DNA from: Colocasia esculenta
Taxonomy: Eukaryota; Streptophyta; Magnoliopsida; Alismatales; Araceae
Length of the DNA: 64,000 bases
Assembly (NCBI GenBank): GCA_014218235.1
Contig: CM024761.1
Location: 86,367,968 to 86,431,967 of the forward strand
Direction of reading: 5' to 3'
Each line of letters opens with the position of its first letter. Within the stretch, counting starts at the first letter, position 1. Position numbers and translations under genes: made by a program. Below are positions 32,381-44,595 of this stretch, piece by piece. The notes beneath the pieces are model-generated. The model did no database searches. It had not been told where the DNA came from and saw only the letters and a program-made list of their open reading frames with translations.

Positions 32381-33157
32381 TAGTCTCCATCAGACTCACC
32401 TGAAACACATGAAATAAATAGTGCAGGATGAGCGATAAACACCTAGTAGAACTTAATATCTCATATAAACGGGCATACTTTAAGTGATTAATGTCTTGTC
32501 AAGTAGGCTAACTAGAGAGAACGATCAAGTATAGTCAAGAGAGTAATGCCACATGATATCGAGAAATAATAGCACTTTCACGAGAGTATAGCACAACAAG
32601 CATGATAACGAATTGGCCATGTAACAAAATACCATGTAACGCTTGCACAAAGGTGCACTAGTAGAGATAGCACTTTTTGGTCTAGCTTCTTGTCAACCGA
32701 GAGAACATAGTATAGCGATTGATTGTCATAGATTAAATCTTGATAGTATAAATGGCACTAGATGTAATGCCGACATCTTGATCATTGAATTCCCGCGAGA
32801 AAATAGCACTTTTTGGGTGCATCTCCCAGGACTAGATCGGGCCCTATTGCTTGGCATTGGTTATGTTTATTATCTTAGACAATCAAGTGTAAGACCAAAT
32901 AGAGTAGCAAAAATAGATGAGAGTAGTAGTAGATGAATAGATGAGAGTATAGAGAGAATGTGAACAAATGAGAGTATAGAGATAGTAGATGAGAACAGGG
33001 TCTTAATCGTAAAACAACGATAAACAGACGATAATAACAGTTGCACAACACACATGGTCGTTTGCCGACAGTCCGATAGAAGTCACAACCACCCATAAGT
33101 CGTGCTATGAACACAGGCCAAAGGTCCTGCGTGATCTCTAGGTAAGAGAGAACACAC
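32381..33157 (-). mobile_element. Tekay-family LTR, right part (second copy)
   Basis: This continues the LTR cut at 12861. TAGTCTCCATCAGACTCACC corresponds to TAATCTCCATCAGACTCACC at 38508 in the T1a LTR, and similarity runs on to AGAGAACACAC at about 33157. There it stops abruptly, beside the LINE fragment; the remaining roughly 1.9 kb of LTR is missing. Confidence 0.85.
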
Positions 33158-33700
33158 ATGGCTCATTCTATAGCAAATGTGGATGAATATGCCCATATAT
33201 GGATTTTTTGGGAGGAATGTGTTAACATTTTGAGGACTGATTCCAGCGACCAGTTCATTATAGTTTCAGTTTCTTCGACATTTTGCAAAACTTTTTTTTC
33301 TTATAGTGGTACATGCTAGTTGTTCTGTGATTGAAAGGAGGAAATTATGGGACTGCATTACAGACTTTTCCACAACCTATTTTGCTCTATGGCTGATTGG
33401 TGGTGACTTTAATAGTTACTTGGCGTTACATGAAAAGAGAGGCGGGAAGAGGCATTTATCTAGATCTGTCATGGATTTCCAGGCATGTGTCTCTGCTGCA
33501 GGGATCGAAGATGCTGGCTTCAGTGGGAGAAAATTCACATGGTTTAATGGTCAACATTAGAATGGTATATGGATCAGAATTGATAGGCAATTTTTCAATG
33601 TCGAATGGGCAATCTCCTACCCTGCTCTTTATGTCCAACATCTAGACAGAGCTTGCAGTGATCACAATCCCCTCCTCATTTCCAATACCACATAAGACAC
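33158..33700 (+). pseudogene. LINE (L1-type) endonuclease fragment
   Basis: This is part of the apurinic/apyrimidinic-type endonuclease of a plant LINE ORF2, which nicks target DNA to prime reverse transcription. The forward frame reads WLIGGDFNSYLALHEKRGG (with the catalytic GGDFN block), then AAGIEDAGFSGRKFTWFN. An in-frame TAG follows, and then IDRQFFNVEW and ACSDHNPLLIS (the SDH.P.L block). An upstream piece in another frame (about 33180-33300) reads IWIFWEECVNILRTDSSDQF. The rest of the LINE is absent; LTR sequence starts at 33712. Confidence 0.82.
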
Positions 33701-33711
33701 TAAGGGTCCAT

Positions 33712-36479
33712 TGTAAGGCCCTCGAATTTTGTTCATATTATGCTTATTTGATTTTGTGCATATTATAAATATTTAATTACTTATGTGTATATTTATATAC
33801 ATGTTTATTTCTGTACATATTATATTTATTTAGTTCTGTGCATATTGTACTTAAATAATGTTGTGCATATTGTATGTGATTATATTGTGTATGTTGGTTA
33901 TTGATATTTCTGATTCTACCCGAAATCCCAGTTAACGTCAACATCCATTGACGTTAAGGGTAGGTTGACGGCAGCCAGTGTGCCGTTGACTTCATGGGCA
34001 GGGGAGATTGACGTCCAGATCGATGGACACTGACTTTCTATTAACGACAACAAAGTGGCCATTTACTTCTCCAATTATGTTGCAATTCCATATCTGAAAA
34101 TGGCTCCATTTTCTCCGATTCTTGATTAGGAAACTATCCCCAACAGTAGGAAACCTAATACTAATCATACCCCGACCCATTAGCCCTATAAAACTAGCAG
34201 TTTTCGCTTAGAATGATACCTTTGGCTCTAAGGAAAAAACTAGGGTTTGTGGAGAGAAAAATCTGAACTTTTGCAAGCTTGATCTGACGTGTGTGGGGTT
34301 CTTCCGGCGATCTACTGTGACTGGAAGGAGCTCTTGATATTATGGAATCTTCCTCGACTCCAGAGATCCATCAGCATCAGCAAAAAGATCAGATTCGAGA
34401 GGGGATTCTGCACCTTCTTGGCTTGGCCAAGATGGGTTTCTTTAACAAAATTGATCTTCTTAGAATTATTTTCAGGCAAGTAATCGAGGGTTAACATCCC
34501 TAGACATGTCATTTAGGTCTCAGGAATTTTACAGATTTTTATTCGTGTCCTGGAACCCCCAATTCTCCTTTTTCTTTGAATTTGGTCTGCACTTCTGCAG
34601 ACAGGAGGTTGACTGCAATCTTGTTGCCACCAAGTTCTTGAGTTGACGGAAGCATCCTGTGTCGTTTACCCATGTTGGCGGCAAGACCATTGACGCCAAG
34701 TTCATTAGGATTTTCTGAACTGTGATTTGATCTCTGTGCTATGAATTTCAGACTCTTGGTTATCTGTACATGCTGTAAAAATTAGGATTTGTCAGGTATG
34801 GTCTGTAGGTCATGTCATGAGGTTCTGTCAATTTTCTGAGCATAAATATATTTAATAAAAATTTTATATTTAGAAAATAAGCATGTTTAGCTGTGTTTAA
34901 TTCTAAATAAATAGTTTCGTTGCATGTTAGGGTTTCATAAATTTTCTATAATCTTATGGTTACTGTTTTCAGGTTTTAGAACTGTTAGGAATTACTATTT
35001 TGTTGTGAACCATGTTTAAGTGAATAATTTGCTAAACTAGCATGAAATGTGTTTAAATTATGAAAATTCTTTTTACTATTGCAAAAAATCTAAAAAATTA
35101 GCCATGTGACATATTACCTGTATGAAGCCTGTGATAAATCTTTTATAGTGTTTTGACAACCATGGGTACTATTTGTATTTTAACAAGGGTAATTAACCAT
35201 GATAAGTATGTTTAACTTACATCATGTGAATTTCAGTGTTTAGCAGCATGTTAGGGCTCTGTTATGATTTATTTATCACTGTGGAATAGTAGTGTCAAGT
35301 TTTGTAACCTGAGATATGAATGTTTATATAAAGTGCATGTGAAAAGGATTAAATTGTGCATATAAGTGAATAAACCCACGTGATTAAGTGAGATAATGTG
35401 TAAATTGTGCTGACATTGACACTGCTACCAAAGAAGGCTGTAAAGTCGTACTGTAGTAAAGGCCCTATGGGAAGGCTCATTGTGTATGTGGTATCGTATA
35501 GGCATTAGGATGAAATTCTGGATGTGGACAAGTACCACTGATTAGGGTGGAGAGGTCTCCCGATTCTACATAGTTACCAACATTCATCATTGTATTGCCT
35601 AGGTGACGGGTATGTGTTATGTGAATGTGTGTCCTTCTTTGTGGTGGTTCAGACTATGTGTCACAACAATTAAGTGTAAAAGATGTGAATATGTGAAATG
35701 TAAACATGTGATAGTGTTATGTGAATGTGATAGCATGTGAAAAGATATGAAACAATGTGAATGTGATATTTTTATATTAAAACAACAAGCTTAAGATGTG
35801 AATAAGTGTTATAGAAGTATGTGAAAATGATTAGATATCATGCTAGGATTGCTAGTTACTATGTGCATAATTCCATGCTCTAATTGTGTAGAATTGTAAA
35901 ATGATATGAATGGAAATTAAAACCATGAATCATGTTATGTACTATGTGTAGAAAGCATGCTATAGGTTATTTATGGATATTTGTTTATTTGACTTGAAGT
36001 ATGTGCCATGTATCCCTCTTATTATGTTATAAAGTAGCATGTGTACGATATGTGTAAGGATGCACCTTTAGGTTGCTTGCTGGGTCTTGTTGAAAGACTC
36101 ATACTTGCTTTAACATACAGGTGAGGCAGGTGTCCCTGTACTTGAGGAGGACTTAGTGAGGAGCGACTCCGAGCGAGAGGAGTAGCTACTTGTGGAGATA
36201 ATTGCGTAGTTTGCACTTTCTTTTCATAGTATGTGAACAATGTATTCATATGGACTTATAATATTGTGGACAATTGCTATTTCTTTTATTGCTATATAAA
36301 CTGTGGAATTATGTAGATGATGATGGAATAAGACTTCTCTTTTATTTCCATTGTACTCTTTTGTTATTTATGTACATCTCGACCTATTGTGTAGCGTTGG
36401 ATAAATGTCCCACTATAATGATGCCCTTTATATCAATATGGATTGATATAATCGTATCGGTATAAGGGAGGTCGTTACA
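33712..36479 (+). mobile_element. 5' LTR of Tekay-like element T2
   Basis: The LTR starts TGTAAGGCCCTCG and ends GGTCGTTACA, directly followed by a tRNA-Met-like primer-binding site. Length is 2768 bp. TCCAT (33707-33711) would be the left copy of the target duplication; the right copy lies outside the window. TATAAAA is at 34187-34193. Upstream of it, 33931-34016 is rich in GTTGAC / GTTAAC / TGACGT words. The rest of the LTR is AT-rich with many TGTGAA and TGTGTA words. No gene is present. Confidence 0.85.
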
Positions 36480-36484
36480 GAGAT

Positions 36485-36496
36485 CGGTATCAGAGC
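36485..36496 (+). other. Primer-binding site of T2
   Basis: CGGTATCAGAGC follows the LTR by five bases and matches the initiator tRNA-Met 3' end complement (TGGTATCAGAGC) except for the first base. Confidence 0.8.
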
Positions 36497-36880
36497 AACA
36501 TGTTGAGATTGTACATGAATATGCCATCATCTTCACAATATTGCAAAGTCTTTGTAGAATTAGTCCATATATGTGTAGAAAACATCTAATAATAGATTAA
36601 AGATAGGTAAGTAAATGGTTAGGACTAAGTAACTTGGATTTTAACTAAGTTAATTATTTTACAAGCTATGTCGAGTCGTGGTAGGCGTAGTGCTCAGGCT
36701 AGGGAGGATGAGCAGAGGCGTGAGGAGAGGGGTGAGTAGCAGGCTCCTGCACCCCAGGGTCCCACTATACTTCCTCCACCACCACCTGTGGACTATGGCG
36801 TGTTCATGCAAGGCTTGGTTCAGGCAAGGCAAACCCAGGCGCAGACTCAGGCAGCACTACAGGCTCAGTTGCAGGCTCAG

Positions 36881-36966
36881 GTTAGAATTGGTAAATAGAA
36901 GTAGTCTATTTTGTTAAATGCATGATTGTTATGTATTTCTTATGTTGTTTGTTCTCTCAAGCTCAG
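36881..36966 (+). other. Intron-like insertion 1 in T2 gag
   Basis: These 86 bp start CAG/GTTAGA and end AAGCTCAG/GCT, with a T-rich 3' half. Removal joins codons in phase 0. The word GCTCAG is present at both junctions, so a template-switch insertion with a short direct repeat is the alternative reading. Confidence 0.5.
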
Positions 36967-37167
36967 GCTCTAGCTCTAGTTCCTCAGGAGCATGGCCATG
37001 GTGGTCCTTCCATCATGAAGAGGTTTAAGAGGATGGCTCCGCCTTCTTTTAAGGGGGAGAGTCAGCCCCTCTTGGTAGAGAGCTGGATGAGGGAAGTTGA
37101 GAAGATATTCTGAGCCATCAGGTGTGCTGAGGAAGACAAAGGCAGCCTGGCTACCTACATGCTATAG

Positions 37168-37240
37168 GTGCTTAAAGTTTATGTACTTGAGTAAGGTTAG
37201 GGTTTTGTTTAGATTGGTACTTATGGGTTGTATTTTGCAG
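37168..37240 (+). other. Intron-like insertion 2 in T2 gag
   Basis: These 73 bp start TAG/GTGCTT and end TATTTTGCAG/GAGAGA, a good plant 3' splice site. Removal restores phase 0 and brings the ATGCTA and GAGAGAGCC codons of the gag core together. Confidence 0.55.
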
Positions 37241-37889
37241 GAGAGAGCCAATGTTTGGTGGGCCTCCATACTTCGCACCAGGTACGAGGATGGTGCTATT
37301 GAGGTAACCTGGGCCGAGTTGACGAGGCTTTTTCGGGCCAAGTTCATCCCCTAGCACATCTAGGACAAGATGGAGCAGGAGTTTCTCTCTCTTACTCAGG
37401 GCTCCATGACAGTTCTGGAGTATGAGGCCAGGTTTGCCGAGCTATCTAAATATGCTCCCCATATAATTGCTGATGAGCGCAGGAAGGCTAAGAAGTTTGT
37501 GATGGGACTCAAACCATCACTTAGGTCGAGGCTTGTGGATTTTGACCACTGTACTCTAGATGAGGCTCTTAGCGCAGCGTGCAGGTAGGAGTGCGAGATG
37601 GACCAGTACTTGGAGGAGAAGAGGGCAGCGCAGAAGTGGTCAGCGCCACCTTTCCAGAAGCAGGACAGGAAGAAGGCAGTATACCAGTCACCCCAGTGTC
37701 CAGTGGCAGCTACGAGTCAGTAGGAAGTTACACCACAGTCACCTAGCTTCAGGCCTAGCAACAAGAAGGTGTGTCCTCACTGTGGTAGTGCACATGGTGG
37801 TACCGAGTGTTGGAAGTTGGCAGGGAAGTGTCTCAAGTGTGGCAGCATCGAGCACCAGATCTTGGATTGTCCTTGACTTCAGCAGGGTG

Positions 37890-38266
37890 TGCAGAGAGTA
37901 GCGCCAGCCCCAGCAGCGGCAGCAGTAGCAGCGCCAGTGACAGGGAGGCAAGGAAGGCCTCGAGCCCAAGCTCGAGTGTTTGCACTACCACGAGAGGATG
38001 CAGAGCATATCGAGAACGTCATGGAAGGTACGTTTCTAGTCATGGGTGTGCATGCTCGGGTATTGTTTGATACGGGTGCCACACACTCGTTTGTTTCCGA
38101 GCGCTTTGCCAAGCAGTTAGCAGTAGAGTCTGGAGTTGAGGAAGATGAGTTAGAAGTCCCTTTGTTTGTGCACTCACCAGCAGGTACGGTAGTGACCATC
38201 TTTACCTGTGTGCATAGAGGACTGAGGCTTGTTTGGGTGCTTCTACTTCCTCAAGATGAATGACTA
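37890..38266 (+). pseudogene. T2 protease N-terminal part, cut by T1a
   Basis: After an Ala/Arg-rich linker the frame reads VLFDTGATHSFVSERFAKQL, the Gypsy protease active site with an intact D-T-G. A frameshift near the end moves the coding frame to one ending KMNDY, the block just before the second protease motif. T1a is inserted exactly there at 38267. GACTA (38262-38266) would be the left target duplication of T1a. The rest of T2 pol must lie to the right of the window. Confidence 0.85.
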
Positions 38267-41176
38267 TGTAACGCCCCGATGCAGAATATCGGAGCAGAAT
38301 TACAGTTGTTTAAATAGTATCGAGCGATAAATAATAAAAAACCATTACATAATTGGAATAAGGGCAAATAAAATCCAACTTCATTAATAATTTATCAACT
38401 AACTATTACATATTGACTAACTCATGTCTAACTAATTAACTAAAAAGCACGGGTTGCCGAAATGTATGGTCACTCCTGCTCCTCCTCATTCCCTTCCTCA
38501 TGAGTGTGGTAATCTCCATCAGACTCACCTGAAACACAAGAAATAAATAGTTCAGGATGAGCGATAAACGCACAGTAGGACTTAATATCTCATATAAACA
38601 TGCATGCTTTATGTGATTAATGTCTTATAAGGCACGATAACTAGAGAGAATAGTCATGCAGAGTAAAGTAACGATGGCAAGAGAATGATATCACTTGTAC
38701 ATGGAAAATAGCACAACAAGTATGATAATGGATTGACCATGTAACGATATAGCACGTAAAGTTGCACAACGGTGCGCAAGTAACGATAGCACTTGTAACG
38801 ATTGCACTTGAACTGATTGTCATAGATTAAATATTGATAGTATAATGGCACTGGATGTATGCCGACATCCTGATCATTTTAACTCCCATGGGCAAATAGC
38901 ACTTTTCGGGTGCTCCTCCCAGGACCAGATCGGGCCTTATTACCTGGTATAAGTTATGTTTCTTATCTTAGACAATCATATGGATGGCCAAATAGAATAC
39001 CAAGAATAGATGAGAGTAGTAGATGAATAGACGAGAGTGTAGAGAGAATGTGAATAGATGAGAGTATAAAGATAGTAGATGAGATATGGACATATTCGTA
39101 AAGCAACGATAAACAATGGTAGTAACAGTTGCACAGCACTAGGTCGTGTACTGGTAGTCCGGTAGAAGTCACAACCGCCCACTAGCCGTGCCATGACACA
39201 GACCAGAGGTCCGACGTGAGCCCAAGGTAAGAAAGAAACACACTAAGGCCGTTGGATCATGTTGATCCCTAAAGGTGTAATGGGTTGTAAGGGTACAACC
39301 AGCTCGTCGGCAATGGACGTCTACCAAAGCCAAGAAGACTTACGGAGGCCTTGACACGGAGTCCCTAGTTCGATCTAGAGTATTCCCGATGGAGTGGTGG
39401 TCCATGTCAAGAAAGAAGTGTGTAAAAACAACTGTCTGTCGTGCCTTGAGTGCTCGAATGCATAGAGACGCGATAATGGTACACAAAGCGTGCGAATAAA
39501 ATGAAGACAAGTGTCATTTAAATAATTGGGAGATTTACTGAATAATTATACTTAATTACCAGATATATTATTGAGTAATTTAATAAGGACTCATAGCAAA
39601 CATTAATGTTTAGTGTGTGTAAGTGTAAGGAAATCATGAGAGCATGTAAAATCATGCACAAAGCTTTTAATTAATGGATTTTATGTAATTAATACCCAAA
39701 ATTAATAAACAGATTGTTACTATTCATAACAGTGCATAATTAAGGTTAAATAGGGATTAACTGGGATAATTAACAAGGGTATATGGGAAAATTAGCATTC
39801 TAGCCGACATTTTGAAATCGTGACGGGGGTACCCGTCGCGTTTCAAGTCGCGACGTTGGGGCCGGTCACGTCTGCTGAACCGGGCCGGTCTATGTGAGCT
39901 GTTGGAAACCATGACAAGTCGAGCCGTCACATTCAAGATGTGGCGGTCCACCGTGTCACGACCCTTCTGAGATAGCGATGGGTCGGGCCATCGCGATTTC
40001 AGAAGGCGGGCCGAGCCCAGAAAGGGGAAACAATCCCTTTTTAGGGTTTGGTCCATCCCTCCATGGCTTGATACAGTTTCTTTAAAAAATCCATATTAAA
40101 TCGTATACAAGCCCAAAAATTATGAAACTAGTTTTAAACGAGAATAGACATGTAGATGTATCAATAGGCATGAGTAATTATAAAATAGACAAGTAATGGG
40201 CATGCTTTAATTAGGTTACTTTTCAGTGACCTAAAACATGCACAATCATGGATTGCGATTTAATTAGCAAAGGATGCATGATGAAAATTGGGGGAAATAG
40301 AATCATTCGAAGCCTAACATCATGCAGTATTTAAGATAATATTTGCAAGGCATGGGATCAAGTATACACATGGATTGGAAGCAAACAAGTTGGTTCGGGT
40401 ACATGATGATGGCATAGATTAGAGCATTAAATACTCTTTCATGGAGCAACAAAAATTAGGGCAAACATGGGGCTTTGATAGAGGGGATCAAGATCTACCT
40501 AGGATCAAGTTTAATTAGATTTGTCTTGAGAGATTGCTTACCTTTCATGCTTTTAAGATTCTAGGGTTGAAAAACAAAGAAGATGATGAAATCCTTTGCT
40601 CCAAGCTCCTTCCTCCTTGCTCTCCTCGTCCTCAGCCTTCTCTCCTCATTCTCCAAGACTCCAGCAACGATCTAAGGGTTGGTAGAGATGAATTGGGCTT
40701 GTATTGGGTTGTTTAAGAGTCTATCTCTTCTCTAACTCTTCATTCTCCACCTAGCTACGAAATTCCATGTTTATCTCCCTATTCCTAGACTTTATCTATC
40801 TAATAGGATAGGGGAGAAGTCTAATTTCATGGACAAGGGTTAGGATGGGATGAGGACTCCTTTTTAGGATAATTATGAGTTAATTAATGATTATCCTAAC
40901 CCTTTTCCATTTATTATTAATTAAGGTGTGAATTTCTACTTAATTATCTCCCATCCAACTTGGGCTCTCCACAATTGGGCCCATCTATTCATGCTTGGAC
41001 CACTTGTACAACCCATTTCCTAATTTAGCTTAATGGGTTTTAGTTTAATTTCATTTATTCTAATTTATTCACCATTTATTCTAATTTAATTCTATTTATC
41101 ATATTTATTCAATTAAATTCTCATTTTTCTCAATTTAATCTCATTTATCGATATATTAAAATTTAGAGTTGCTACA
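38267..41176 (-). mobile_element. 3' LTR of Tekay element T1a
   Basis: Length is 2910 bp; the forward strand starts TGTAACGCCCCGAT and ends GAGTTGCTACA, so the element strand begins TGTAGCAACTC. It is the same family as T1b (opposite orientation) and as the LTR pieces at 10500-12861 and 32381-33157. A CpG palindrome block (GTCGCG, AAGTCGCGACG, GTCACG) lies at 39817-40010. No gene is present. Confidence 0.9.
39817..40010. repeat. CpG palindrome block in the T1a LTR
   Basis: GTCGCG, AGTCGCGACG, GTCACG and ATCGCGATT-like words recur within 200 bp, standing out against the AT-rich rest of the LTR. Confidence 0.65.
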
Positions 41177-41191
41177 TCCTCCCCCTCTTAA
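41177..41191 (-). other. Polypurine tract of T1a
   Basis: On the reverse strand this reads TAAGAGGGGGAGGA just before the LTR start TGTAGCAAC. Confidence 0.85.
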
Positions 41192-41209
41192 AAAAAATTT
41201 GGTCCCCAA

Positions 41210-42765
41210 ATTCATATGATCGTAAAAGGAAGATTAACTTATTGAACAGTTCTGGGTAATTCCGTCGCATTATTGCTTCGGGTTCCCACGTGGCCTCTTC
41301 GACTTCGTGATTTCTCCAGAGCACCTTTACCACAGATATGGGTCAGTTCCGGAGCTGTTGTATCTTCTTGTCCATGATTCTCACTGGCTTCTCTTCATAG
41401 ATCATATCTTCGTTTAGAATTATATCGTCGTAGCTGATTACATGTGATGGGTCGTACACGTACTTCCACATCATCGATACTGGAAAACATTGTGTACAGT
41501 GGAGAACTTAGACGGTAGTGCTAGACGATAAGCCACCTCACCTACTCTTTCTAGTACCTCAAATGGACCTATGAATCTTGGCCTTAACTTGCCTTTCATC
41601 CCAAAACTTTGAAATCCTCGGGTCGGGGATACCTTGAGTAGTAAATGATCTCCAGTTTGAAATTCCAGATCCATTTTCCTTTTGTCTACATAGCTCTTCT
41701 GCCTAGACTAAGCTATTTTGATTCTATCCATGATGATTTGTATATCCCTGCTAGTTTTCTGCACCATGTTTGGTCCCAACCATTGTTGTTCACCTACTTT
41801 ATTCCAACATACTGGCGATCTACAGCTTCTGCCATACAGGGCTTCAAATGGTGTCATCTTGATGATGGCCTGGTAGTTGTTATTATAGGCAAATTCCATT
41901 AATGAAAATTGTTCATTCCAGTACCCTTCAAAATCTATGGCACAAGCTCGCAACATGTCTTCAACAATCTGATTTGTTCTTTCTATTTGCCCATCTGTCT
42001 GTGGGTGGAATACTGTGCTAAATTTAGTTTTGTGCCTAAAGCAGTCTGAAGTCCCTTCCAAAATTTGGATGTGAATCTGGGGTCACGATCTGAGACTATG
42101 GATATAGGGACTCCATGTAGTCTCACTATCTCCTTCACATAAAGAGCAGCTAGTACATCAACACTCTAGGTACTCTTAATTGCTAGGAAGTGTGCGGACA
42201 TAGTCAATCGGTTCACTATGACCCAAATAGCATCAAGTCCACCACGAGTTCGGGGTAAACCCATGATGAAATCCATGCCAATGCTCTCCCATTTCCATTC
42301 CGGGATGTCCAGGGATCTAAGTACACCCACAGGACATCGGTGTTCTGCTTTAACTTTTTGACATGTGAGGTAGTGCGCGTCATGCTTAGCCACCTCACAC
42401 TTCATGTTGGGCCACCAAAATGACCTTTTCATGTATTGGTACATCTTGGTTGTGCCTGGGTGAATTGTACACTTTGTCTTATAGGCTTCATCCATCAGCT
42501 TCCTCTTCAACTCTTCATTATCAGGCACACATGTCCTGCCCTGAAATAATAATCTCCCATCCTTAGTGATGGAAAAGTCCAGCCTGTCAACTATGGTTTC
42601 CTTGACTCGAACCAAGAATGGGTCGTTAGCCTGTTGTTCCCTGATCTCAACAAAGATGTCGAGTTGTGCTCTAAGGTTGGCAACTAGCATATGATCACTT
42701 CTTTGCTCAATGTTTAGATCTAGACTGGCGAATTGCTCCAATAGTTGCATCTCACCCATGACCAA
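41210..42765 (-). pseudogene. T1a integrase with chromodomain
   Basis: This integrase would insert the element and, through its chromodomain, target chromatin. The zinc region reads YQYMKRSFWWPNMKCEVAKHDAH and then YLTCQKVKAEH. The core has IGMDFIMGLPRTRGGLDAIW (first Asp), and the second Asp region is degenerate near 42080-42140. The Glu lies in HPQTDGQIERTNQIVEDML, and GPFEVLERVGEVAYRLALP is the GPY/F-type block. From about 41410 down to 41220 the frame reads a chromodomain (KVLWRNHEVEEATWEPEAIM) with one TGA (for CGA/TGG) inside. The chromodomain after GPY/F assigns the element to the chromovirus Tekay/Del group. Stops and shifts at 41675-41707 and 42062-42165 break it. Confidence 0.88.
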
Positions 42766-43221
42766 ACAAGATAAGGAAGCTATTGGCTTCCTACTGAGTG
42801 TATCAACTACTACATTACCCTTGCCTGGGTGGTATTAGATATTGAAATCAAAGTCCTTCAACTATTCCAGCCATCTCCTTTGTCACATATTGAGCTCCTC
42901 CTGGGAAAATAAATACTTTAAGCTCTTATGATCAGAATAGACAATGAACTGTTCTCCATAAAGGTAATGCCTCCAAATCATAAGTGCAAATACCACTGAA
43001 GCTAGTTCTAAGTCATGGACGGGGTAATTAACTTCATGAGGCTTCAATTGTCTTGACGAATAAGCTATCACCTTTTCATTCTGCATTAACATGCAGCCTA
43101 GATCGATTCCAGATGCATCAGTGTAGACTGAGAATCCTTCACCCTCGACTGGCAATGCGAGGACAGGTGTAGATGTCAAACATTGCTTCAGTGTCTAAAA
43201 GCTTTTCTCGCATTCCTTGCT
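42766..43221 (-). pseudogene. T1a RNase H
   Basis: Open piece 42883-43179 contains the RNase H residues: VYTDASGIDLGCMLMQ (Asp), HDLELASVVFALMIWRHYLYG (Glu) and VYSDHKSLKYLFS (Asp). Stops occur on both sides. It links RT (upstream) and integrase (downstream) in the usual Gypsy order. Confidence 0.88.
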
Positions 43222-44265
43222 CTAGACATAGGGGTTCTCTTTTCGCGTAAGGCGAGTAAGAGGTACAACTATCTTGGAGAAGTCATTTATGAACCGCTTG
43301 TAGTAGCCAGCTAGTCCAAGAAAGCTTCTTATTTCAGTGACATTGGTCGGTATCTCCCTGCTGAGTACAACTTCTACTTTGGAAGGATCGACAGCGATAC
43401 CATCCTTAGATATAACATGGCCTAGAAATGACACCTCCTCAAGCCAGAATTCACATTTGTTCAATTTGGCGTAGAGTTTGTTGTCACGCAAGATCTGCAG
43501 AGCGATCCTCAGATGCTCTTCATGCTATTCCTTGGTCTTGGAATATATGAGAATATCATCAATAAATACAACGATGAATTTGTCGAGGTATGGTCGATAG
43601 ATGTTGTTCATCAATTGCATAAAAGCTGCAGGAGTATTGGTTATTCCAAAAGGCATGACTACAAATTCATAATGACCATACCTGCTCCTGAAAGTTGTCT
43701 TGTAAATGTCCGCATCTTTAATTCTCATATGATGATATCTCGATCTAAGGTCAATCTTAGAGAAGTACTTGGCTCCTGATATTTGATCAAACAATTCATC
43801 GACATGAGGTCGAGGGTATTTGTTCTTGATAGTCAGGTGGTTCAACTGTCTGTAGTCAATGCACAATCTCATAGATCCATCGTTCTTCTTGACAAACAAC
43901 ACTGGTGCTCCCCAAGGAGAAGTACTTGGTCTTATAAAGCCCTTTTCTAGCAGTTCCATCAATTGCTCCTTCAATTCGTTCAATTCGGCAAGAGACATTC
44001 TATATGGCTGACGTGACACCGGTACCACTCCAGGAGTTAGATCGATTGAGAAATTTACATCTCGTTCAGGTGGAATGCCTGGCAGCTCATCGGGGAACAC
44101 GTCGCGGTATTCTTGCACTATATGTAGGTTAGATATCTTGGATGCCTTATTTTCAATAACTAGGGTGGCAAGAAATGCCACACACCCTTTCTTTATCATG
44201 CTTTGTGCCCGAATAGCAGAGACGAGAGACAAGTGCCTCTTGTGTCTACGTCCCGTGAAGGTCAA
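43222..44265 (-). pseudogene. T1a reverse transcriptase
   Basis: The RT core is in 43525-44265: SPWGAPVLFVKKNDGSMRLC, YFSKIDLRSRYHHMRIKDAD (usually SGYHQ), FVVMPFGITNTPAAF and the catalytic FIDDILIYS. A stop at about 43523 separates the thumb/connection piece (43222-43491), which reads NKCEFWLEEVSFLGHVISKD and SFLGLAGYYKRFI. It matches T1b block by block. Confidence 0.92.
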
Positions 44266-44331
44266 TTTAGGGAATTCACTAAATGTAATCTTCCCTCTTC
44301 TACAGTCAACACAAGCCCCATAAGTAGATAG

Positions 44332-44595
44332 TCAATCGGCTCTCAGCATAACATCATAGCCTTCTATGGGCATACAGACCAGGTCAGCTCTTAGATTGAG
44401 CTCACCAATCTTTACATCAGCTAATGGAAAATATTTATTTAATTGAGCTTTCTCCCCCAGTGGTGTAGTAACAGGCAATTCAAAATCCATGGATGCAATT
44501 TTAACATTTAATGTATCAACAAATGCTTGTGATATGAACGAATGTGTAGCCCCAGTATCAAACATAACAAATGCTGACTGGGAAAAGACGGGTAG
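44332..44595 (-). pseudogene. T1a protease N-terminal part, cut by T1b
   Basis: The frame reads MFDTGATHSFISQAFVDTL (active-site DTG) and ends near YDVMLRAD, where ILGADW is usual. Similarity to the T1b protease reaches the very edge at 44595, where T1b is inserted. GGTAG (44591-44595) would be the left target duplication of T1b. The gag and 5' LTR of T1a must lie right of the window. Confidence 0.88.

Larger units (their letters stand above)
36669..37877 (+). pseudogene. T2 gag, with two intron-like insertions
   Basis: ATG at 36669 starts MSSRGRRSAQARED, then a Gln/Ala-rich stretch. The retrotransposon gag core shows MKRFKRMAPPSFKGE, NVWWASILRTRYEDGAIEV and FLSLTQGSMTVLEYEARFAE. Two zinc knuckles follow: CPHCGSAHGGTEC (CX2CX3HX4C, as in Tekay-type gags) and CLKCGSIEHQILDC (CX2CX4HX4C). 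Two short segments (36881-36966, 37168-37240) have no coding meaning but have GT...AG ends and leave the frame intact if removed. At least five in-frame stops (for example TAG for CAG at 37165, TGA at about 37111) make it a pseudogene; most look like C-to-T or G-to-A changes. Confidence 0.85.

Noticed and set aside
32643..32936. Open frame of 97 codons in the Tekay LTR
   Set aside because: It lies within LTR sequence shared with T1a, where the frame is not kept.
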